A stretch of 11,104 nt of DNA, taken from contig NVSY01000020.1 in NCBI GenBank assembly GCA_002401385.1, positions 47,171-58,274 of the forward strand. Direction: 5' to 3'. This DNA is from Flavobacteriaceae bacterium (GTDB lineage: Bacteria > Bacteroidota > Bacteroidia > Flavobacteriales > Flavobacteriaceae). This document shows, one piece after another, positions 7,784-11,104 of the stretch (position 1 is its first letter; each line of letters starts with the position of its first letter). The translations under genes were made by a program, and so were the position numbers. The notes under the pieces were generated by a model. It ran no database searches. It saw only the letters and a program-made list of their open reading frames with translations, and had not been told where the DNA came from.

Positions 7784-9530
7784 AAGCTGAAAATAATCTG
7801 GTTAAATGTTCTTCTGTTGGATTTGTATATTTACTTATTATGTTATCTCTCCAGCTATTCCATGTTTTTTGATGCAATAGAGCATCTTCTATTTGTCGAA
7901 TTGTATAACCAGAAACTTGGTCATTTGGGCTTTCATAATAACCTTTATTTGTTGTATCTTCTTCGGTTTCAAAATCATCATCAATCATATCAGAAACGAC
8001 TAAAGTATAATCATCTCTTCTAAATTCACGACTTAAATAATCTGGATAAGTCATTCTTGTTAATTCCCATTGAACACCTCTCGCCCATGATTCTTTTACT
8101 TTAGTTTCAGTGTCACTAAAATCACTTCTATCCATATGCCAATGAGAAGCGTGAGCCAACTCGTGTATAGTAGTTGCGTAAGTTTCTATAGCAGGTCTTT
8201 GATAAGTGTACATTTTAATTGGGCTATATAAGCCAAAGGCTCTCCACCCAGCAGCATGTGCTCCAAGACTTCCTTCATTAGAAACATTTTCTAAATATGC
8301 TCTGATTTTCATTTGCGTTCTCCAAAAACTATTTTGTGGTGGACGCCTTAATCCTTTAATATCTTTATAATAGTAGTGATGTGCTGCTCTAAATATAGTT
8401 GCATAATATGCTTGCTTATCTCCTCTTAAGTTTAGATTCCAATTGCCAGTTATTTTTGGTCCGTTATATGTAGCTCCATTTAACCAACCATCTCTAAGAG
8501 CAAATTCATACCTTTCCCAATCAATACTGTAGTTTGCAGGTCTTCTAAATCTACCATCACAAGAATAATAACCACTTGAATTAGCAATACCTCTATGTGT
8601 TGTGAACCAACGCCTTGCTCTAACTTTAACACCTTCAACACCAACGTAACTTCCGTCAGTTGTTGTAGTTGTATAGGTATAAATAGCTCTTTTGCAACAA
8701 TTATCTTCTTCTGGCTTTAATTCAAATTCGGCAAGGGGAAGGGGACCACCAGTACCAGAATTACAGTTTCTTAATATTTCTCCTGTTTGACAATTATAAT
8801 ATTCCCAATGGCTAAAAATTCTTCTAGTTGAAGTAGTAGTTCCTATATTTTCATCCCAAACTCTTATTGTTCCAGCAGGTCTCCATTTACTTCTTCTTGC
8901 AAATAATTTACTGTTGTTTTGGGTTTCTTTTAAATTATTAGTAATCTTTAAGGACTCATCTACAAGAGAATTAACGTCTTGAGTTGAAAATTGTTTTTTT
9001 CTACTCTTGCTTGCATCATCACTATCTTCATCGGGAATAAATAGTTCTTCTAGAATTTCACTTTCAACTTCTTGAGGCAGCATTTTATTTACTTTAATTG
9101 CACAATATTGATAAGTAGGTTGTCCTTCAGGTACTTCAGGATCTCTGTAATAGCCAGTTCCTTCTACAATTTCATAATCTAGTGGGTAGCTATATAATAT
9201 TAAAGTTGAGTCTTTTTTGAGTATTGCCAACTCTTCTTCATTTTTTGGGATAAACTTTATATACAAATGTGTTGTTTCTACATTTATATTGAAATTGTCT
9301 GTTGATTTTGCAGACTTTTTTGATGAAGTTTTTAAGTTATTCAAAGCCTTTTTCATATTTGTAACAGAATAAGGATTTTCTAGTTTTTTTCCTAATACAA
9401 TGTCGTTAAATGTCGAAAGCTCATTTTTATTTCCTTGATTTTCGTTAAAAAAATCATCATCATTTTGACAGGAACAAATTAGTATTCCAATCAGGGTTAA
9501 TGTTAAAAACCGTAAGCTATGTTTTTTCAT
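7776..9530 (-). CDS. Surface lipoprotein with zincin-type HELAH motif (putative metallopeptidase)
   Basis: This 584-residue protein has a lipoprotein signal peptide ending in ICSC (Cys21). The next residues, QNDDDFF, are acidic like the lipoprotein export signal of Bacteroidota, suggesting display on the cell surface. Residues about 85-165 form an N-terminal domain (HLYIKFIPKNEEELAIL, LYSYPLDYEIVEG, then EILEELFIPDE), which I recall as recurring in Bacteroidota lipoproteins but cannot name. Residues about 285-345 resemble a carboxypeptidase-regulatory-like beta sandwich (VGVEGVKVRARRW, GIANSSGYYSC). The C-terminal domain has HELAHASHWHMD at 456-467: His456, Glu457 and His460 make a zinc HExxH site, and Glu480 in KESWARGVQWE is a likely third ligand (gluzincin layout). 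Proteolysis is inferred, not shown, and the substrate is unknown. A tandem 10-bp duplication puts an out-of-frame ATG 10 bases before the true start at 9530. It overlaps the small lipoprotein gene by 8 bp. Confidence 0.85.
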   Translation of the reverse strand: MKKHSLRFLTLTLIGILICSCQNDDDFFNENQGNKNELSTFNDIVLGKKLENPYSVTNMKKALNNLKTSSKKSAKSTDNFNINVETTHLYIKFIPKNEEELAILKKDSTLILYSYPLDYEIVEGTGYYRDPEVPEGQPTYQYCAIKVNKMLPQEVESEILEELFIPDEDSDDASKSRKKQFSTQDVNSLVDESLKITNNLKETQNNSKLFARRSKWRPAGTIRVWDENIGTTTSTRRIFSHWEYYNCQTGEILRNCNSGTGGPLPLAEFELKPEEDNCCKRAIYTYTTTTTDGSYVGVEGVKVRARRWFTTHRGIANSSGYYSCDGRFRRPANYSIDWERYEFALRDGWLNGATYNGPKITGNWNLNLRGDKQAYYATIFRAAHHYYYKDIKGLRRPPQNSFWRTQMKIRAYLENVSNEGSLGAHAAGWRAFGLYSPIKMYTYQRPAIETYATTIHELAHASHWHMDRSDFSDTETKVKESWARGVQWELTRMTYPDYLSREFRRDDYTLVVSDMIDDDFETEEDTTNKGYYESPNDQVSGYTIRQIEDALLHQKTWNSWRDNIISKYTNPTEEHLTRLFSAYE

Positions 9531-9540
9531 GTTTTTTCAT
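9520..9540 (-). repeat. 10-bp tandem duplication at the start codon, with decoy ATG
   Basis: The minus strand reads ATGAAAAAAC twice in a row (9540-9531 and 9530-9521), preceded by a degenerate third unit CAAAAAAAAC. The second ATG (9530) opens the 584-residue frame. The first (9540) opens only MKKHEKT and stops at TAG (9519-9517), inside the real gene. No Shine-Dalgarno sequence decides between them; the length of the second frame does. Confidence 0.75.
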
Positions 9541-9563
9541 GTTTTTTTTGTTTTAAACGGTTA

Positions 9564-9668
9564 ATGTTCGTTTTAATTTATGCCAACATCGTTCTCACAT
9601 GAATTTATTTTAATCATACCCTTGGGGGTATTGTAGTATTTCTTGATTAAAAAAAATCATGTTCGTTT
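9564..9668. repeat. Pair of 10-bp direct repeats upstream of the metallopeptidase gene
   Basis: ATGTTCGTTT occurs at 9564-9573 and again at 9659-9668, 95 bp apart start to start, in the 230-bp region between the metallopeptidase and HTH genes. Spaced identical direct repeats in front of an operon can be regulator sites, and the neighbouring HTH protein is an obvious candidate. Chance occurrence cannot be excluded. Confidence 0.35.
9616..9631. repeat. GC-richer dyad upstream of the metallopeptidase gene
   Basis: ATACCC (9616-9621) and GGGTAT (9626-9631) are perfect inverted arms around TTGG. It stands out as the only GC-rich patch in an AT-rich leader, 86 bp before the start codon. It may be an operator or a small mRNA hairpin. 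Confidence 0.35.
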
Positions 9669-9683
9669 CATAATATAAAATTT

Positions 9684-9713
9684 TAGCCAAACTTCAATTC
9701 TGATGTTTAACTA
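9684..9713 (-). terminator. Long imperfect hairpin between the HTH and metallopeptidase genes
   Basis: The arms read TAG-cc-AAAC-t-TCA and TGA-t-GTTT-aa-CTA around a four-base loop ATTC, so 10 of 13 positions pair. It lies about 47 bp past the HTH stop codon. The transcript tail is AAAATTTTATATT, AU-rich without a clean T run. It could weaken read-through from the HTH gene, or be a leader structure of the next operon. Confidence 0.3.
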
Positions 9714-9745
9714 CCCCAAAAATAAATTCGATTATTTTCTATATA

Positions 9746-9753
9746 CAAATGTA
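9746..9753 (-). promoter_or_regulatory. Candidate -7 promoter element for the metallopeptidase operon
   Basis: On the minus strand this reads TACATTTG, a full match to TAnnTTTG, just past the HTH stop codon. The -33 region has no clear TTTG (a GTTTAA lies 20-odd bp upstream). If active it would give a leader of about 210 nt that contains the dyads and direct repeats listed here. Confidence 0.35.
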
Positions 9754-9760
9754 AAGATCT

Positions 9761-10063
9761 TCAGTCTAAATAATTAAACTCATGAAAATAAATAGTATAT
9801 CCAACAAAAATGCTCTTTGTTTTCTCATCACTTAAAGATTCAATTTTTATTTCTAAGACAAATTTATTTAAATAAATGAAACTGTTTAAAGAGCTACTGT
9901 ATTCAATTTGTGTACCCATGCCTTTTAGTTCATCTATATAATTAAATAAACTACTTCTTGAAATATTAACTCTATGTGCATAATCTTTAGCAGAACCTTT
10001 ATATCCCATTTGAACAAGTTTATGTAAATGTTCCAGTATTAATATTTTTTTAAGGATTCTCAT
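9761..10063 (-). CDS. Small helix-turn-helix DNA-binding protein, putative regulator
   Basis: This 100-residue protein has a winged-helix/HTH_11-like N-terminal half: MRILKKILILEHLHKLVQMG (helix 1), SAKDYAHRVNISRSSLFNYI (helix-turn-helix, about 24-43), and DELKGMGTQIEYSSSLNSFIY (end of the recognition helix and beta wing, about 44-64). The rest (65-100) is strand-rich and unrecognised. Short proteins with this HTH layout (GSAKDYAHRVNISRSSLFNYIDEL) are common in Flavobacteriia and are presumed transcription regulators, but I know of none with proven targets. It lies upstream of the metallopeptidase pair on the same strand. A perfect dyad at 10109-10129, 46 bp before its start codon, is a natural place for autoregulation. 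No signal peptide or membrane segment is seen. Confidence 0.75.
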   Translation of the reverse strand: MRILKKILILEHLHKLVQMGYKGSAKDYAHRVNISRSSLFNYIDELKGMGTQIEYSSSLNSFIYLNKFVLEIKIESLSDEKTKSIFVGYTIYFHEFNYLD

Positions 10064-10108
10064 TGTTGTGGTTTTTATAAATTAAAATATGCTTATCAGT
10101 TTAATTCC

Positions 10109-10129
10109 TCAATCTCATTTAGAGATTGA
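10109..10129. repeat. Perfect 8-bp-arm dyad before the HTH gene, candidate operator
   Basis: TCAATCTC (10109-10116) and GAGATTGA (10122-10129) are exact inverted arms around ATTTA. The spacer lies between the decayed zinc-ribbon gene (stop at 10151) and the HTH start (10063). There is no T run after the hairpin on either strand, which argues against an intrinsic terminator. The symmetric 21-bp site suits a dimeric DNA-binding protein such as the HTH product next to it. Confidence 0.5.
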
Positions 10130-10150
10130 AACCATAAATTGTTTGCGTTT

Positions 10151-10424
10151 TCAGTCAAAAACAGTTGTTCTTTTTTTGTAAACAACAAAGTTTTTATCTC
10201 CATAATTTGAACAGAATTTTCCAACGTCAAAATCCAAATCAACTGCTCCATATTCACAATTCCAATAATCATTATGGGAAGCCAGCATTTCACTTCCGCA
10301 TGCAGCACATTTGTAAATTATATTTTCATTTCAGCTCCAACCAGTTTCTTTTCTAGATGCTTTAGGTCCGCGTCCAAGATATTTTATCCCATTACTATTT
10401 AAATCAAATTTTGCTTGTATTCAT
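10151..10424 (-). pseudogene. Decayed small zinc-ribbon protein gene
   Basis: No intact frame exists here, but a coherent protein of about 90 residues can be read with two repairs. It starts at ATG 10424 (MNTSKI), shifts by one base within the AAAATTTGA run near 10405, and continues KFDLNSNGIKYLGRGPKASR to an in-frame TGA at 10333-10331. It then runs YKCAACGSEMLASHNDYWNC, EYGAVDLDFDVGKF and NYGDKNFVVYKKR to TGA at 10153-10151. YKCAACGSEM is a CxxC zinc knuckle. The second knuckle reads CEYG where CECG is expected, a change one base away (TGT to TAT). Frameshift, stop and lost zinc ligand together show decay. The intact form would be a small cytoplasmic zinc-ribbon protein of unknown role. It lies 88 bp upstream of the HTH gene on the same strand. 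Confidence 0.6.
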
Positions 10425-10467
10425 ATTAGGGTTTACTCAAATGTTTTACAACACCCAACTATGCACA

Positions 10468-10487
10468 CATCAACCTGAAAGTTGATG
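10468..10487. repeat. Perfect 7-bp inverted repeat upstream of the zinc-ribbon pseudogene
   Basis: CATCAAC and GTTGATG are exact inverted arms around CTGAAA, 44 bp before the pseudogene start. No T run follows on either strand, so it is more operator-like than terminator-like. Confidence 0.35.
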
Positions 10488-10740
10488 GTATAATGGTTTT
10501 ATCTACAATATAATTAAGTGGTTAGCTTTTTTTTTGTTAAATATATTCAATTTTTTTAATTTTTTAAAGAGATCCGTAAAATTTTATTGTCTTTGGAGAG
10601 GAGTGATATCGCATATTTTGAACATGGCGCATACTTAGTTGGATCGTGTTATATAATAAAATATGTTTGGTCAGTAAAGTAATGCTTCGATTCAACTGGC
10701 ATTTCGCTTCATTGTCTCCACCTTTATACAAACAGTGTTA

Positions 10741-10777
10741 TTTGTCAGTTTATTTAGCATTGCTATTTGTATATTTG
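10741..10777 (+). promoter_or_regulatory. Candidate Bacteroidota promoter for cobQ
   Basis: TATATTTG at 10770-10777 is a perfect TAnnTTTG -7 element. TTTG at 10741-10744 could be the -33 element, but the 25-bp gap is slightly longer than the usual 17-23. Transcription would begin near 10784, leaving a leader of about 64 nt, too short for a cobalamin riboswitch. Confidence 0.4.
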
Positions 10778-10847
10778 CGTCAAATTATAAAAGGTTCGAT
10801 GCTGACATCATCCCAGTAGTATCGATTCCACTAAATTCAATAAGAAT

Positions 10848-11104
10848 ATGAAAAGCCCCATAATGTTTGTAGGGACTGGTTCTGATGTGGGTAAAAGCAT
10901 CATTGCCGCTGGGATGTGTAGGATTTTGAAACAAGACGGATATCATCCCGCTCCTTTTAAAGCCCAAAACATGTCGCTCAATAGTTTTGTAACTCCGGAA
11001 GGATTAGAAATAGGAAGGGCGCAAGCCGTTCAGGCCGATGCTTGTGGTATTCCTTGTACCACCGAAATGAACCCTGTGTTGTTAAAACCTACTTCGGATA
11101 AATC
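10848..11104 (+). CDS. cobQ: Cobyric acid synthase, N-terminal part (cut by window edge)
   Basis: CobQ (CbiP) amidates four carboxyl side chains of adenosylcobyrinic acid a,c-diamide, using glutamine and ATP, to give adenosylcobyric acid in cobalamin synthesis. The first 85 codons are present. The P-loop GTGSDVGKS lies at residues 9-17, followed by [27 protein letters not shown] and [18 protein letters not shown], then the family segment [12 protein letters not shown]. These match the N-terminal BioD-like ATP-binding domain; the C-terminal glutamine amidotransferase domain (the family is about 490 residues) lies outside. The ATG at 10848 ([11 protein letters not shown]) is preferred over the internal one at 10863 because relatives also have a few residues before the P-loop strand. 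It points away from the accessory block and probably begins a cobalamin operon to the right. Confidence 0.95.
   Translation, partial: MKSPIMFVGTGSDVGKSIIAAGMCRILKQDGYHPAPFKAQNMSLNSFVTPEGLEIGRAQAVQADACGIPCTTEMNPVLLKPTSDK

Larger units (their letters stand above)
10425..10847. other. 423-bp intergenic region before cobQ
   Basis: This stretch separates the decayed zinc-ribbon gene (minus) from cobQ (plus). It contains an inverted repeat (10468-10487), long T runs (10529-10560) and two promoter-like sequences on the plus strand. Bases 10592-10620 carry TTTG, 18 bp, then TATTTTG (imperfect); the better candidate is at 10741-10777. A 45-codon plus-strand open stretch (10682-10819) has no recognisable family and overlaps the promoter. 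I see no B12 box, tRNA or integrase site. Confidence 0.5.

Noticed and set aside
7817..8023. 68-codon plus-strand open frame
   Set aside because: Antisense to the C-terminal part of the metallopeptidase-like gene, with no family features.
10096..10308. 70-codon minus-strand open frame
   Set aside because: It is the neighbouring frame of the zinc-ribbon pseudogene, has a GTG start, and its translation lacks the CAAC, NYGDKN and other conserved-looking segments.
10682..10819. 45-codon plus-strand open frame before cobQ
   Set aside because: No recognisable domain, and it spans the likely cobQ promoter.
10780..10830. TCGAT/ATCGA arms just before cobQ, considered as part of a riboswitch
   Set aside because: The arms are only 5 bp and no B12-box or other conserved cobalamin-aptamer bases are nearby.
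10785..10967. 60-codon minus-strand open frame
   Set aside because: Antisense shadow of the cobQ start.

Overview
The window looks like a low-GC chromosome segment from a Bacteroidota bacterium, most likely class Flavobacteriia. The signs are AT-rich intergenic DNA, almost no Shine-Dalgarno sequences, -7 elements of the TAnnTTTG type, lipoproteins with loose Bacteroidota-style lipoboxes, and families typical of the group: PD40 beta-propeller, DUF4369-TlpA redoxin, UMF1-type MFS permease and DoxX/YHS pair. This assignment rests on protein and promoter character only; no rRNA or tRNA is present.

Left part (1-5186) is ordinary chromosome, all on the minus strand. It holds the first 381 codons of an acyl-CoA carboxylase beta subunit, cut by the window edge. 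A 647-bp spacer follows, with a good terminator for the next unit. Next comes a two-gene unit, transcribed right to left, of an Atg22/UMF1-like permease and an RluA-family pseudouridine synthase. Beyond that is a secreted PD40 beta-propeller protein. On the plus strand (5336-6167) a DoxX-like membrane protein and a secreted YHS-domain protein form a tight pair with 1 base between them.

Middle part (about 6278-10424) looks like accessory DNA, all on the minus strand and partly decayed. In transcription order (right to left) it holds four things. First is a broken small zinc-ribbon gene (frameshift, internal TGA, lost zinc ligand). Second is a 100-residue helix-turn-helix protein with a perfect 8-bp-arm dyad upstream. 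Third is an overlapping pair of lipoprotein genes, a 584-residue HELAH metallopeptidase-like lipoprotein and a 137-residue lipoprotein of unknown function. Last is a DUF4369-TlpA redoxin whose reading frame has lost its start codon and signal peptide. A 54-bp imperfect inverted repeat lies just past the redoxin stop codon and could mark the edge of this block. The metallopeptidase/small-lipoprotein pair, with its regulator and dyads, is the best candidate here for an undescribed system.

Right edge (10848-11104) returns to core metabolism on the plus strand with the first 85 codons of cobyric acid synthase (cobQ), which probably begins a cobalamin operon. I see no B12 riboswitch in front of it. 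No rRNA, tRNA, CRISPR array, transposase or integrase was found.
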